DNA from: Polytrichum commune
Lineage: Eukaryota; Streptophyta; Polytrichopsida; Polytrichales; Polytrichaceae
Assembly (NCBI GenBank): GCA_950295325.1
Contig: OX485809.1
Span: forward strand, 29,574,001-29,638,000
Length of the DNA: 64,000 bases
Direction of reading: 5' to 3'
The notes beneath the pieces are model-generated. The model was given only the letters and a program-made list of their open reading frames with translations, was not told the DNA's origin and made no database searches. Every line of letters starts with the position of its first letter. Positions within the stretch are counted from its first letter, which is position 1. Position numbers and translations under genes: made by a program. This document shows, one piece after another, positions 1 through 10,702 of the stretch.

Positions 1-490
1 TCCCACTCTTGGGATAGCCATTTCTTTGACAAGTCGGACAAGGTCGGCCAACCATCGAGCTTCATGCTCCCATATGCAATGGCCATTTTTTTTTTACATC
101 AACATCCGCCAATGGTAAAGTCACTCGCCCCCGTATGCACCTCAAAAGGTTTGGCAAACTCCGCAAGCTTGAGCACGGGCGGCAAAGACAACTTGCTCTT
201 AAGCTCCCCAATGGCTTGGTGGCACGGCTCATCCCACTCTTGGGATAGCCATTTCTTGCACAAGCCGGATAAGGTTCGACAACCATGGAGCTTAATGCTC
301 TCATAAGCAATGGTCATTTATCTTGGATCAACATCCGCCAATGGTAAAGTCCTTCGCCTCCATGTGCACCTCAAAATACTTATGAAAACCCGGAAACTTA
401 ACCACATCTTGTGAAGGGAACTTGCTCTTGAACTTCCCAAAGGCTTGGTGACCAGGCTCATCCCACTTTTGGGATAGCTATTTCCTCAAT
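1..490 (-). repeat. About 230-bp tandem RNase H-coding repeats (X0)
   Basis: At least two copies of a unit of about 230 bp; the marker GCAATGG(C/T)CAT recurs at about 76 and 306. On the minus strand each unit reads the end of a gypsy RT/RNase H segment: KKWLSQEWDEPCHQ, then PPVLK, then KPFEVHTGASDFTIGG. The same unit is amplified in the three other family A internal regions. Confidence 0.7.
99..317 (-). pseudogene. RNase H-like fragment of family A pol
   Basis: A 72-residue fragment showing the RT connection/RNase H junction typical of Ty3/gypsy: a WDEPCHQA helix, PPVLKLAEF, then KPFEVHTGASDFTIGGC, where active elements have a TDAS motif. The catalytic D of that motif has become G (HTGAS). 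It is one unit of a tandem repeat, not a complete domain. Confidence 0.65.
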
Positions 491-624
491 AAGTTGAGTA
501 AGGTCTTAGCAACCTTAAAACAAATCTAGAATGAAGTGGTGGTAGTAGTTGGCTAGGACAACCAATGACCTAAGCCTTTTTTGAGTCAAGGGCCAATTCT
601 CCTCTTGGATTGCCTTGACATTCT

Positions 625-858
625 TCATGTTTGTCCACCAACTTCCTTAGTCACCAGATGCCTCAAGAACTCAATTTCTTGTTGAGCAAAGTTATTTTTC
701 ACTCCTTGGCGGTAACTTTTGGGCAACACATTGGCGAATACATCATTGTATCTCACCAACATCCCACCAAAGTGGTTTAGGGGAGGCCCATCTTTCCTAG
801 CCTCCCCATAAGTTCTATCGAGTTGCTCCAATTGAACGACGACCATTATGTTGGCCAT
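625..858 (-). pseudogene. RT-deleted pol fragment of family A
   Basis: A 77-residue fragment. It contains YNDVFANVLPKSYRQG, corresponding to the N-terminal start of gypsy RT (Y-x-DVF-x-x-LP), and continues after only a few residues into NFAQQEIEFLRHLVTKE, corresponding to the C-terminal end of the RT palm/thumb (F-x-FLGH-x-V). The fingers and palm, with the YxDD catalytic motif, are missing. The same junction is seen around 30780-30900 and 36780-36900, so the deletion predates amplification of the family. Confidence 0.6.
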
Positions 859-1039
859 TTTTCATTTGGTCCATTAAGACCAAATTCAACTTGGGTCCTC
901 CTACCATAGGAGTCCTTATCAATTTGAACTTCATCTCTTTGCCATTATGACACATCATAATGCACCGCAAGCACACCGGCTTGCACCTCACATCTCTCAT
1001 GTGAGTTTCAAAGAAGGTGACCTTTTCAATGACATGCAC
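815..1039 (-). pseudogene. Gag/protease-to-RT linker fragment of family A
   Basis: A 74-residue open stretch lying just upstream of the RT remnant on the minus strand. A close relative recurs at 23155-23418, 30949-31257 and 36898-37287, always in the same place relative to the RT remnant. It is Cys- and Met-rich (PVCLRCIMMCHNGKE). I do not recognise a catalytic protease motif in it. It is probably the region between gag/protease and RT. Confidence 0.4.
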
Positions 1040-1309
1040 GTCACTTATTTCACATAGAGTGAAATCTTGACAAAAATCTAATGTCCCACATCAAAAGGTT
1101 ACATGCATCGCCGCCTCCTTTGCTTCATGCGGTTCGCCCTTTGCAAACCGTACTTTGGTGGGCTTGCCGGCTCTACCCGTCCGCGAGCCCCAACCCCCTT
1201 GTGAGCTTTCGGCTCATGAAAGAGTCCGTTGCCTCTTTGACAACTCATGAGACATATCTCCCATTCATTTGAGCCTCAAGGTATACATGACTTGGCCTTG
1301 GCTTAAGGC

Positions 1310-1640
1310 TACTAGCCTTGGCCACAAAGCCACCATCTAATTCTCCGTCCACCGCAACAATATGTTTTGGCTCGGTCCGCAAAGCCAACTTTTAACATTT
1401 CGTCCATGGGACGAATTGGTTTAGTGCCACAAAAGCAATTTCCAATAATTTGTCCACAAAACAAACATGTTTTCCCTTGATAGCACAAAGCCACCTTCCC
1501 ACACTCCGTATGCGGCACGAACATGAATTGCCTTGGTAGGACAAACCCACCTTCCAACATTCCGTCCGCGGCATGAGTATGATTTGCCTTGGAAGCATAA
1601 AGCCACCTTTCAACATTCCGTTAGCGGCACCAACATATTT
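1310..1640 (-). repeat. Degenerate tandem repeats of about 66 bp in gag-like sequence
   Basis: A unit of about 60-70 bp recurs about five times; its plus-strand version contains AAAGCCACC, then CATTCCGTCCGCGGCA, then GATTTGCCTTGG. On the minus strand the units give repeated short Cys/Trp/Gly-rich peptides such as ECWKVGL and CRGRNVGRW. A partial version occurs at about 37440-37600. This may be an expanded, decayed zinc-knuckle segment of gag, which is inference. Confidence 0.45.
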
Positions 1641-2086
1641 TGCCTAAGTAAAATGAACCAAACAATTTGCACTCATTTCTTTGGGACCAACTTTGGCTAA
1701 AGCCACTTGTGGTGATGCGCCGCCAAACTTTTCTTCGGGACCATCGGATTCAATGATCTTGCAAACTTGATGATCCCCACCATGTCCTCAAGAAGCCTTG
1801 GGGACTTAAACAAGGCATCCACCACCCGCTTTTAAAACCCCACCTAAAACGATGCATTTCTTAGAAAGCTCGTCCGTTTTAGGTGTATCCTTCATTTGTG
1901 CGTTTGAATAGCGCACATAGGCCTTAAGAGGCCCCGGGTGCCTCATTAGCACCAAGTTCATTTCAACATCCGAACCTTCGAAGCATCTCGAATTGAAATT
2001 TCAATCCAACATTAATACCCTCCAAGGTTTTGGGTGCATTCGGTATTCTAGGCCCCAAATACTATTTGAGGTTTGCGGGAGCCCTT

Positions 2087-2365
2087 TCAAAGGACACCTC
2101 CATTTTCCTCACCGAATCCACCCTCATGCCCACCATTACCATTAAAATCAATGGTATGGTCAAACTCCATTTGCACATGATCCTTGTTCCAATTTGAGCC
2201 TCGCAACCTTTTGGAAACCCCGGGCTCACCATCATAACCCGCATTTTTTATACCCATGTTTCCCTCAAAGTGCGAGCTCAAAACTTGGAACCCTGCTCTG
2301 ATACCAAGTGTCGCAACCCTTGCTAGCCCCCCCTTGACCATCTTGCCAATTTTCAATTCTAGCAA
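2087..2365 (-). pseudogene. Gag-like N-terminal fragment of family A
   Basis: A 92-residue minus-strand stretch just downstream of the PBS, where gag is expected. The first part lies inside the LTR, so the true start is unclear. It contains NAGYDGEPGVSKRLRG and an acidic-Gly C-terminus. Near-identical sequence recurs at 31763-32068 and 37945-38187. I see no zinc knuckle in this part. The assignment to gag rests on position only. Confidence 0.4.
2295..2306 (-). other. Primer-binding site, initiator Met-tRNA type
   Basis: The minus strand reads TGGTATCAGAGC, the classical plant LTR-retrotransposon PBS complementary to the 3' end of initiator tRNA-Met. It sits 2 nt from the LTR end at 2309. It fixes the transcriptional orientation of family A as minus and makes 2309-3284 a 5' LTR. 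Confidence 0.85.
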
Positions 2366-3284
2366 AGGTTACGAGTCGCTAACCCTTCGCATACCGCCAT
2401 GCTAATGGTTAGCTCCTCTAACCCCGGACCATTAGTTCATAGGAGGGGAACCAACCCTCCTACTTTGATTTCGGGACTCACCCCTTTAATCGGTAACCAC
2501 TCCTTAGATGTGGACTTCCATCCATGGAAGTCCAATCTTATGTTGATCATCGCGTTGCCGGAGCAACACTACAACAACCCGAACCATACTAGGCAACTAT
2601 GGCCTCACAATGGGCCAAAGCCCATGGAGGCCGTGCCGTTCGGCCTCGGGTGGGTGAGGCCACACCACCTCACCCATATAAGCCTCTAGGACTCTACGCG
2701 GGGCCCCTACCCCACCGTCAACCAACCTCTTGTCTCTCTACCAAGAGTTGGGGCCAAGTGGACATTTTCCCTTAGCCGCTGGGCCTAGAAGCCCCCAGCG
2801 GCTTCAGACCATCATAACTTCCTTGTATGATGTCTGATTCCAGAAACCAACCACTCCATCTTCATCTACGCTTCACGTAGATGCCGATGGACTCCTCACT
2901 TGCCCCATTCGGGCAAGTGGTGAGGAAGTTATGCCTGTTTGAACCTTGGCAGTCCCGGGAATCACTCCCAGGCACTGCTGTAGCAGGGCGCTGTCCCGGG
3001 ACAGCGCCCCACTCAAATGGCCATAACTCCTAGCTCACACCTCCGATTGAGGTGTTCTTGAGCATTCTAGAATCACTACGCCATGAGCTACGCATAGCTC
3101 ATGGCCTTACCCTTGTGCCTCCTAGTCTTCGTGGATGGGAGGCGTTCCCAACGCCCGGGGACCTCATCCACACTAGGATCACTTGGGCCCTCTCACCAAC
3201 GGCGCCACAAGTCCCGGGTGTCACTCCGGGGTCCCCCTTGTGCCCATGGTGTTTCGGGCACTCCTCATGGAGAGGTGCGCGACA
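2309..3284 (-). mobile_element. Family A LTR (5' LTR of X0)
   Basis: A 976-bp LTR. On the plus strand it begins TGTCGCAACCC and ends GTGCGCGACA, so the ends form a TG...CA pair with the inverted repeat TGTCGC/GCGACA. The PBS on its left shows it is the 5' LTR of the minus-strand element. It carries no gene; open frames inside it recur in every LTR copy and are incidental. The right side runs directly into a partial second LTR. Confidence 0.85.
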
Positions 3285-3934
3285 CAATGGGCCAATGCCC
3301 ATGGAGGCCTTGCCGTTTGGCCTCGGGTGGGTGAGGCCACACCACCTCACCCATATAAGCCTCTAGGACTCTACGCGGGGCCCCTACCCCACCGTCAACC
3401 AACCTCTTGTCTCTCTACCAAGAGTTGGGGCCAAGTGGACATTCTCCTTTAGCTGCTGGGCCTAGAACCCCCCAGCAGCTTCAGACCATCATAACTTCCT
3501 TGTATGATGTCTGATCATAACAACCAACCACTCTATCTTCATATACGCTTCACGTAGATGCCGATGGACTGCTCACTTGCCCCATTCGGGCAAGTCTTCA
3601 GGAAGTTATGCCTGTTTGAACCTTGGCAGTCCCGGAAATCACTCCCAGGCACTGCTGTACCAGGGCGCTGTCCCGGGACAGCGCCCCACTCAAATGGCCA
3701 TAACTCCTAGCTCACACCTCCGATTGAGGTGTTCTTGAGCATTCTAGAATCACCACGCCATGAGCTACGCAGAGCTCATGGCCTTACCCTTGTGCCTCCT
3801 AGTCTCCGTGGGTGGGAGGCGTTCCCAACGCCCGGGGCCCTCTCACCAATGGCGCCACAAGTCCCGGGTGTCACTCCGGGGTCCCCCTTGTGCCCATGGT
3901 GTTTCGGGCACTCCTCATGGAGAGGTGCGCGACA
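3285..3934 (-). mobile_element. Truncated family A LTR fused to the preceding LTR
   Basis: The sequence resumes at an internal LTR position (CAATGGGCCAATGCC) and runs to the normal end GCGACA at 3934. About 300 bp of the LTR is missing at the junction, which shares CACAATGGG with the internal site. This fits illegitimate or unequal recombination between two LTRs. Confidence 0.75.
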
Positions 3935-4946
3935 GTGTCGGGCTTGCGGTTCTGCGAGGAGAACCTTCTGTAGGACAGCAGGGTCACTAGTACGTTGATC
4001 ACGACGTTGAGCGCATCGAAGCTTGAGTTCTTCTTTGCTAGGGCCATCGCCCCCAACGCCACCTTTTAGAAACTGATGGTACGCCACAACTTGGAGGAAC
4101 GCTCGAATATAGTCATCCATAGTGGTCACGTATAAATCGCCACCCTTGTTGCCGGACGCTTGAAGCCATTTGTTGTGAATGAATTCGGCAAGGTTGCAAT
4201 TGGGCATTTGTGCAAATTCCTCGGCGGTCATGATTTTCTCCTGCCAATGAAATGGCAATGTGAGAAATAAGCAAAGTTTGGGAAAATTAAATTTAAAACA
4301 AAAAACAAGAAATAATGACAGTAAAAACGCACCAATTCCATGAAGCCACCCCATTGTCGATATCGGAAGTGCCAGAAGGCAAGCCAAAGTTGGAGTTGTT
4401 TCAGTCCATCCTCGGAGGTGCAGTTTGACGAAACCCACCAGGCCTTGATGGCGAGGTACCTCGTCTCAGCCTCCTGCATAGAGGATGCGTCGCGATACTG
4501 GAGGCAGAGACGCTTGTGTTGGTCTTGCAAGCCGTGCTTGATATAGAGATTGGTGTGTTTCTCCAAAGACTGTGTCCAATGGAAGTAGCAGGTTCTCTCA
4601 CGCCCATCGATGGGAACCTTGGGATCACCGGACCCGTAGACAATCCTCACGGCATTCCAATTGGCTTGCGCACTGTCCGCCATGAAGCCTTTGAAGTGAG
4701 GCTTGGGGATTCCATGGCGAGCCATGACGTGGTTGAGGTTATGCCAGAAAAGGACTTGGGCATCATTGTCCTCGGATTGGAAGTCGCAGCAAGCGATGGT
4801 CATGACGCGCTGGTAGGTTCCGTCGTATACGTGGCAGACCATGGTGGTCCACTTGGCGACGCGTTTGACATGGTCGGACATGATCCAAGCATGCTCGAGA
4901 TCCCCGCCATGTTGCATGCGCTTAACCAAGTCGACCCCACTACCAG
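3935..4946 (-). pseudogene. Truncated MULE-like transposase gene, copy T1
   Basis: A minus-strand fragment of the transposase-like gene found again at 50.7-57.5 kb. Exon 4946-4333 reads from GSGVDLVKRMQHGGDL through a probable RNase H-fold core, with FMADSAQANWNAVR as a candidate second acidic motif and RTCYFHW after it, to FWHFRYRQWGG. A 92-bp intron (4332-4241; GTGCGT donor, GCAG acceptor) follows. The next exon begins EKIMTAEEFAQMPNCNLAEF and stays open to the LTR boundary at 3935. The phases match across the intron. Both ends are cut by family A LTRs. At the position of the internal stop in the larger copy this copy has an intact Gln codon (LQDQHKRLC). Confidence 0.7.
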
Positions 4947-5474
4947 TGTTGCAACCCTTGCTAGGCCCTTTAACTAGCTTGGCCAATTTTTGTTTCTAGC
5001 AAAGGTTACGAGCGCTAACCCTCGCATTCCACCATGCTAATGGTTAGCTCCTCCTACCCCGGACCTTATAGTTCATAGAAGGGGAACCAACCCTCCTACT
5101 TTGCTTTCGGGACTCACGCCCTTAATCGGTAACCAATCCTTACATGTGGACTTCCATCCATGGAAGTCCCTTCTTATGTTGATCATCGCATTGCCGGAGC
5201 AACACTACAACAACCCGAAGCATACTAGGCAACTATGGCCTCACAATGGGCCAAAGCCCATGGAGGCCGTGCCGTTCGGCCTCGTGTGGGTGAGGCCACA
5301 CCACCTCACCCATATAAGCCTCTAGGACTCTACGCGGGACCCCTACCCCACCGTCAAGAAACCTCTTGTCTCTCTACCAAGAGTTGGGGCCAAGTAGACA
5401 TTTTCCTTTAGCCGCTGGGCCTAAAAGCCCCCAGCAGCTTCAGACCATCATAACTTCCTTGTATGATGTCTGAT
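4947..5474 (-). mobile_element. Family A LTR, left half, split by the family B element
   Basis: Begins TGTTGCAACCC, one mismatch from the usual start, and is interrupted at 5474 in the motif ATGATGTCTGAT by a complete family B retrotransposon. It resumes at 15951 and ends at 16396. The sequence right of 16396 is purine-rich on the minus strand, so the rejoined unit is the 3' LTR of X1. Confidence 0.8.
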
Positions 5475-6497
5475 TGTGAGGCCAAACCACCCACCCTTAT
5501 GCGTCATAGTTCGGGTGAGGGCATGGGGATCACATTCATGTTCACATAACTCCCTCTTCCCAACGTCATTAAAATCCATTACATTTCCTATCAACTCTTG
5601 CACACCAATTTATTCCATAATACGAGTACAAGCATTGAAAAATGCTCTTCTCTATTTATCCCCTTCTTCCTACACTAATTTACAAACCAACCCTCAAATC
5701 CCTACCAAAAGCTCATTCCATTATGCCACCCTCTTGCACTTTAGGCCCCCCCCCCTAATTCACTAATGAGTTAAATTCCTAGTTTAATCTTTCCCCCCTT
5801 TCCTAATGAGCTAGCCCACCATATAAGGTAACCTTAGTACCCCTGGCCCCTTCCCATAACCGGTCCAGCCTTTCGAAGCTCAAGCCTCAAAACCAGCAGC
5901 TCATACCGAGCTCAAGCCTCAAACCAGTAGCTCATTCTGAACTCAAACCTCAAAACAACAGCTCCTCCGAGCTCAAGCCTCAAACCAGCAGCTCATCCCG
6001 AGCTCAAGCCTCAAAACAGCAGCTCCTCCGAGCTCAAACCTAAAACCAGCAGCTCCTTCCGAGCTCAAACCTCAAAACAACAGCTCATTCCGAGCTCAAG
6101 CCTCAAACCAGCAACTCCCTCCCCGCTCAACTAAAAGAGAGAGCCACACACAAAAACCCGAGAGAGCTTAACCCCTTACCCCTCTCCTACATAATAGGAC
6201 CTCATCCTATCCACTAAACCCTCACCCCCTAAACCAACACGATAGGTCCCAATTCAAACACTTAAACCCCGAGGCCCCTTCCCTTACTTTAATCCACAAA
6301 CACTATGTTCTAAATTTCAACCCTTAATTACACTAATCCTTTAATTAACCACACTAAATAAGCCTAAGGCCTAAAACATAAATCCACACCAAGCCTCATT
6401 CTTTTTAATCTTTTTTGAGGTTTCAATAATGACTTCAAATGCAATTCTAAGTAAATTCTAAACATAAAACAAATATGAGCAACCATTTTAGCTCATA
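5475..6497 (-). mobile_element. Family B 3' LTR
   Basis: A 1023-bp LTR with plus-strand ends TGTGAGGCC and GCTCATA, so both family B LTRs carry TATGAG in place of TGTGAG at their start. It holds about eight GA/CT-type tandem units of about 30 bp at 5875-6120. It differs from the 5' LTR by repeat number and by lacking the SINE. Confidence 0.85.
5875..6125. repeat. About 30-bp tandem repeat in family B LTR
   Basis: Repeats built from GAGCTCAAGCCTCAAA and CAGCAGCTCATTCC, about eight copies here and about four in the 5' LTR (15055-15175). The copy-number difference accounts for most of the length difference between the two LTRs once the SINE is removed. Confidence 0.75.
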
Positions 6498-6531
6498 TAA
6501 TTGGCGACCATCGGGGGATGGATCCCGAATC

Positions 6532-7503
6532 TGTCGCGCACCTCTCCATGAGGAGTGCCCAAAACACCATGGGCACAAGGGGGACCCCGGAGTGACACCC
6601 GGGACTTGTGGCGCCATTGGTGAGAGGGCCCAAGTGATCCTAGTGTGGGTGAGGGCCCCGGGCGTTGGGAACGCCTCCCACCCACTGAGACTAGGAAGCA
6701 TGAGGGTAAAGCCATGAGCTATGCGTAGCTCATGGCGTGGTGATTCTAGAATGCTCAAGAACACCTCAATCGGAGGTGTGAGCTAGGAGTTATGGCCATT
6801 TGAGTGGGGCGCTGTCCCGGGACAGCGCCCTGGTGCAGCAGTGCCTGGGAGTGACTCCCGGGACTGCCAAGGTTCAAAGAGGCATAACTTCCTCATAACT
6901 TGCCCAAATGGGGCAAGAGAGGAGTCCATCGGCATCTACGTGAAACGTAGATGAAGATGGAGTGGTTGGTTGCTAGCCTCGGACATCATACAAGGAAGTT
7001 ATGATGGTCTGAAGCTGCTAGAGGCTTCTTAGCCCAGCGGCTAAGGGAGAATGTCCACTTGGCCCCAACTCTTGGTAGAGAGACAAGAGGTTGGTTGGCG
7101 GTGGGGTAGGGGCCCCGTGTAAAGTCCTAGAGGCTTATATGGGTGAGGTGGTGTGGCCTCACCCACCCGAGGCCAAACGGCAAGGCCTCCATGGGCTTTG
7201 GCCTATTGTGAGGCCATAGTTGCCTAGTATGGTTCGGGTTGTTGTAGTGTTGCTCCGGCAACGCGATGATCAACATAGGATTGGACTTCCATGGATGGAA
7301 GTCCACATTGGGGAGATGGGTTACCGATTAAGGGGTGAGTCCCGAAAGCAAAGTAGGAGGGTTGGTTCCCTCCTATGAACTATTGGTCCGGGGTAAGAGG
7401 AGCTATCCATTAGCATGGCGGAATGCGAAGGGTTAGCGCTCGTAACCTTTGCTAGAAACGAAAATTGGCAAAATTGTTAAGGAACCTAGCAAGGGTTGCA
7501 ACA
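6532..7503 (+). mobile_element. Solo LTR of family A inside the family B element
   Basis: A 972-bp LTR in the opposite orientation to most copies, from TGTCGCGCACC to TTGCAACA. It is flanked by GAATC (6527-6531) and TAATC (7504-7508), a TSD with one mismatch. It splits the short 3' untranslated part of the family B element just beyond the integrase stop. Confidence 0.8.
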
Positions 7504-8136
7504 TAATCTCTTGCTTCGAAGGCAAGTTGTCGTTCAAACTCGATACTCCTTGCATCTACTGCCCGCGGTTCGAGTTGGGAAGGTCTCCCCGTTCAAGGTT
7601 TCCAATTGCATGAAATTGTTGGGAAATACTTCGTGGACGAGATAAGGGCCTTACCAAACCGCATCAAACTTACCCGGGAAATCAAGTTTCCTAGCATCTT
7701 AAATCATCACCATCATTTCCGGTCGTAGTGTTCTCTTTTTGTGAATTTTGTCGAAGGTGATCTTCCTTCGGCGTTGGACGGCTTCAATATGTTGAGCCGT
7801 CATTCTTCTCCGCTCATCAAGCTCCTCCAAGTCGGTCAACCTATTTTTCAATGATTGACTCTCGGTAAGATGTGGGCCTATTGCCACTCGAAGAGATTCT
7901 ACCTCTTACTCAATTGGTAGGGTAGCCTCCAAACCATACACCACAGAGAAAAGAGTAGCTTGTGTGGTCACCTTGTAGGTAGTCCGATAAGCCTATAATG
8001 CCGCCGGCAACTTCTTATCCCAATCGCTTTTAGAATCCAAAACCGTTTTGCGTAATATGCTTACCAAGATCCCATTTACCCGCTCCGTTTGACCATTCGT
8101 TTGAGGATGATAAGGCGTAGTCTTCCTATGGTCAAT
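7504..8136 (-). pseudogene. Family B integrase C-terminal region
   Basis: Minus-strand continuation of the integrase frame after a stop near 8137. It retains YHPQ shortly after the break, a helical region at 7887-7699 (RLTDLEELDERRRMTAQHIE) and then a PGKFDAVW block, which matches the C-terminal GPY-type end of gypsy integrases. At least three in-frame stops interrupt it. It ends with CKEYRV and a stop just before the solo LTR insertion. Confidence 0.65.
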
Positions 8137-8946
8137 TTAGAACTTGTCGGTCATTTCTTGAATTAAGGAGTTCAAGAAATGAGTCCCTCTATCACTCACC
8201 AAGATCTTAGGCACTCCAAACCTCGAGATGATGTTCTCATACATGAACGCCGCTGCATATGCCGCCGTGTCGGTTTTGACCGCCTTAGCTTCTGCCCACT
8301 TGGTGAGGTACTCGGTGGCAACTATAATGTAAGCCATCCCTTTGGAGAAACGGGGATGGACTTCGCCCACATAGTCGATTCCCCATTTTTCAAAAGGCAC
8401 AAGAGGCAATGAAATATGGAGTGGCATCTTCATTCGTAAATCATTCCTAGCATACCTTTGACAAGTGTCACAACGCTTCACATAATCATGTGAGTCCTTA
8501 AACAAGGTAGGCCAAAAATATCCCGCTCTAAGAATCTTTTGGCCGGTAAGCTGGCTGGAAAAATATCCTCCACACGCACTATCATGACAAGCCTCTAGAA
8601 TGGTAGGGACCTCTATCTCTGACACACACCTCCTAAGCAATCCATCGGTTCCCCTCCTAAACAATCTATGTCCTACCACCGCAAAATGCCTACTATTAAC
8701 TCTAACCTTTCTTCTCTCCTCTTTGGTCCAATCCTCGAGCAACTTTTGTGTGGTCAAGAACTCCACGATCCCTGCATACCATTCCGGTTTGGCCGTAACC
8801 ACAAAAATATTGTCATCCACTAACCTATCATCTATTGGATTCTCTCCCATCCTCTCTGACAATCTAGACAAATGGTCGGCTTGCAAGTGCATGCGACCTG
8901 ACTTATATTCCACCGTGTAATCAAACTCCTCTAGTACAAGACTCAC
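8137..8946 (-). pseudogene. Family B RNase H end and integrase
   Basis: A 269-residue open segment. It starts in the RNase H tail (EEFDYTVEYKSGRMHLQADH, which carries the conserved ADxLSR). It continues through an HHCC-type zinc-binding region (HDSACGGYFSS, then CDTCQRYARND) into the integrase core (WGIDYVGE with the first catalytic Asp, and LVSDRGTHFLN with the second). The frame ends at MTDKF just before the third catalytic residue. The upstream join at 8943-8946 is a small indel frameshift. The open frame starts on GTG, so it is not a natural start. Confidence 0.85.
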
Positions 8947-9755
8947 CTAGCTAATCTCCCGCTTAGCTCCGCCTTGTTGACCAAATACTTTATAGCCATG
9001 TGATCCACAAAAAAAACAACCGGATTACACACGAGGTAATGACGAAACTTCTTGACCGAAAATACTATAGCTAAGCACTCTTTTTCTGTGGTAGAATAAT
9101 TCCTTTCGGTCGGTATCAATTGCTTACTAGCATAGGCAATTGGTTGGTCTTCACCCTTCTCACCCGTGGACTGACACAAAGCACTACCAACGGCTACATT
9201 GCTCGCATCACAATACACATGAAAAGGTTTATCCCAATCGGGTGGCCTCAACACTGGATAAGTGCTCAATTTATCCCTCAACTCCTCAAACGCCCTTTGG
9301 CAAGCCTCAGTCCACTCAAATTTAACATCTTTCTTGAGCAAGTGGATAATAGGAACCGCTATCTTAGAGAAATTAGGAATCAACTCCCTATACCACCCCA
9401 CATATCCTAACAACTTGGCTATATCCTTGGCATTGGTAGAAGTAGGCAACTCATCAATAACCGTGATCTTGTCGGGATCCGGTTCTCTTCCCTTCTTGCT
9501 TACCACATAACCCAAAAAAACTCCCTTGTGAACATCCAGGAATGTTTTATCCGGGTTCAAAGCCAATTGCATCTTCCTACACCTAACCAAAGCCTTTCGC
9601 ACACACCCTATATGTTGACTAGAATTTGATTGAGTGCTAAAATCGTCGATGAAGACTGTCATGAATTTGTATGACAAGTCGGTGAAAATGTACATGATGA
9701 GCCTCTGAAATGTGGCCGGAGCGTTATACAAACCAAATGGCATGACCACCCACAC
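8943..9755 (-). pseudogene. Family B reverse transcriptase palm and RNase H
   Basis: A 270-residue segment with VMPFGLYNAPATFQR and VFIDDFSTQ, where FIDD is the YxDD-type catalytic site of RT. It continues through FLGYVVSKKGREPDP and the connection domain (FEWTEACQRAFEELR) to RNase H (PFHVYCDASNVAVGSAL and YSTTEKECLA). These are canonical Ty3/gypsy pol motifs in the normal order. It is joined to the RT N-terminal frame by a frameshift near 9757-9780 and to the integrase frame by another at 8943. Confidence 0.88.
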
Positions 9756-10702
9756 AAACGTGCCCCATGGAGTAGTAAAAACGTCTTGTGAATATCTTGT
9801 AATGCTATGGCGATTTTGTTATAGCCCTCAAAACTATCTATGAACGTATAGCGAGCATGCCCTCCTACCTCTTCTAAAAGGAGAGTGATGAATGGTAACG
9901 GAAAATGATCATTTTGTGTGCAAGCATTTAGTTTTCTATAATCCACACACACCTTCAACTTCCCATTCTTTTTCTTCACCAATACCATCGGGGAGACCCA
10001 ATCCGTAATTTCAACCGGCTTAATAAACTCGGCATTCAACAATCTCTCTAACTCCGCTTTAACCAACAATTGTAATCGTGGGTTCATCCTTCTCTCCTTT
10101 TGCCTAATTGGACTAGCATCCGGAATCAAAGGAATGCAATTCTCCACCATCTCTCTAAGAATCCCCTTAAGCTCATCGTATGACCAATCAAAAGTGTCAC
10201 TAAACTCATCCACCAAATCGCTATATCCCTTGATCTCTTTTTCCCCCAATTGAGAACCCATCTTCATTTGTCTCACTTTGCGATTTTTTGTCGTCTCCTC
10301 CACATACTTCCAATCTGCCTCCGTCACATGAATTTGCTCATCTTTATTCTTATACAAATCCGCCGGTACTTTGGGATAATCCTTGACATCTTGTCCAACC
10401 ACAATTCCCGTCGACAAAGTCTTGAAGTGCAAAGGCTCCTCCAACCTAGTAGCTTCTACAATAACTTCCTCATCTTGAGTCCCATCCACGTGTACTAAAC
10501 TTACGTCACTCTCCTCCATACTATCTTCCCAAGGTGTCAATCCCCCTAAAATCCATTCTTCCTCAGTGAGTACCTCACATAGTTTTAACAAGGAATATTC
10601 TTCACTCCATGAACTAAAAATATCATCTCTCAAACATGCATGGTGGGACGTCATCATGACACATTGACATCGAATTCGGACTCCGGATAATCCCTCAACC
10701 AT
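9659..10702 (-). pseudogene. Family B reverse transcriptase N-terminal half
   Basis: A 347-residue segment. After an acidic linker (residues about 40-130) it has the RT fingers: NPRLQLLVKAELERLL, EITDWVSPMVLVKKKNGK, CVDYRKLNACTQND and GYNKIAIALQD. After HKT the frame shifts and the conserved TPWG block is lost; the palm continues in the 9755 frame. The start codon is not natural, because the 5' part overlaps the preceding protease-linker frame by a second frameshift (10654-10702). Confidence 0.82.

Larger units (their letters stand above)
1..2308 (-). mobile_element. Decayed family A gypsy internal region, copy X0
   Basis: Minus-strand internal part of a Ty3/gypsy element. Its 5' end adjoins the LTR at 2309 through a Met-tRNA-type PBS. 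Reading leftward there is gag-like sequence (about 2260-1660), degenerate repeats (about 1640-1310), then fragments at 1039-815 and 858-625. The 858-625 fragment jumps from the start of reverse transcriptase (YNDVFANVLP) almost directly to its end (EIEFLRHLV). RNase H-like repeats then run to the window edge (PVLKLAEFAKPFEVHTGA). No open frame spans any domain. The catalytic YxDD region of RT is absent. The element is truncated by the window start. Confidence 0.75.

Noticed and set aside
6498-6531. PBS for a plus-oriented element next to the left family B LTR (TTGGCGACCATCGGGGGA)
   Set aside because: It resembles some plant PBS sequences, but all family B genes are on the minus strand and a better PBS with tRNA 3' CCA lies at the other LTR. 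It is probably the end of the internal region.
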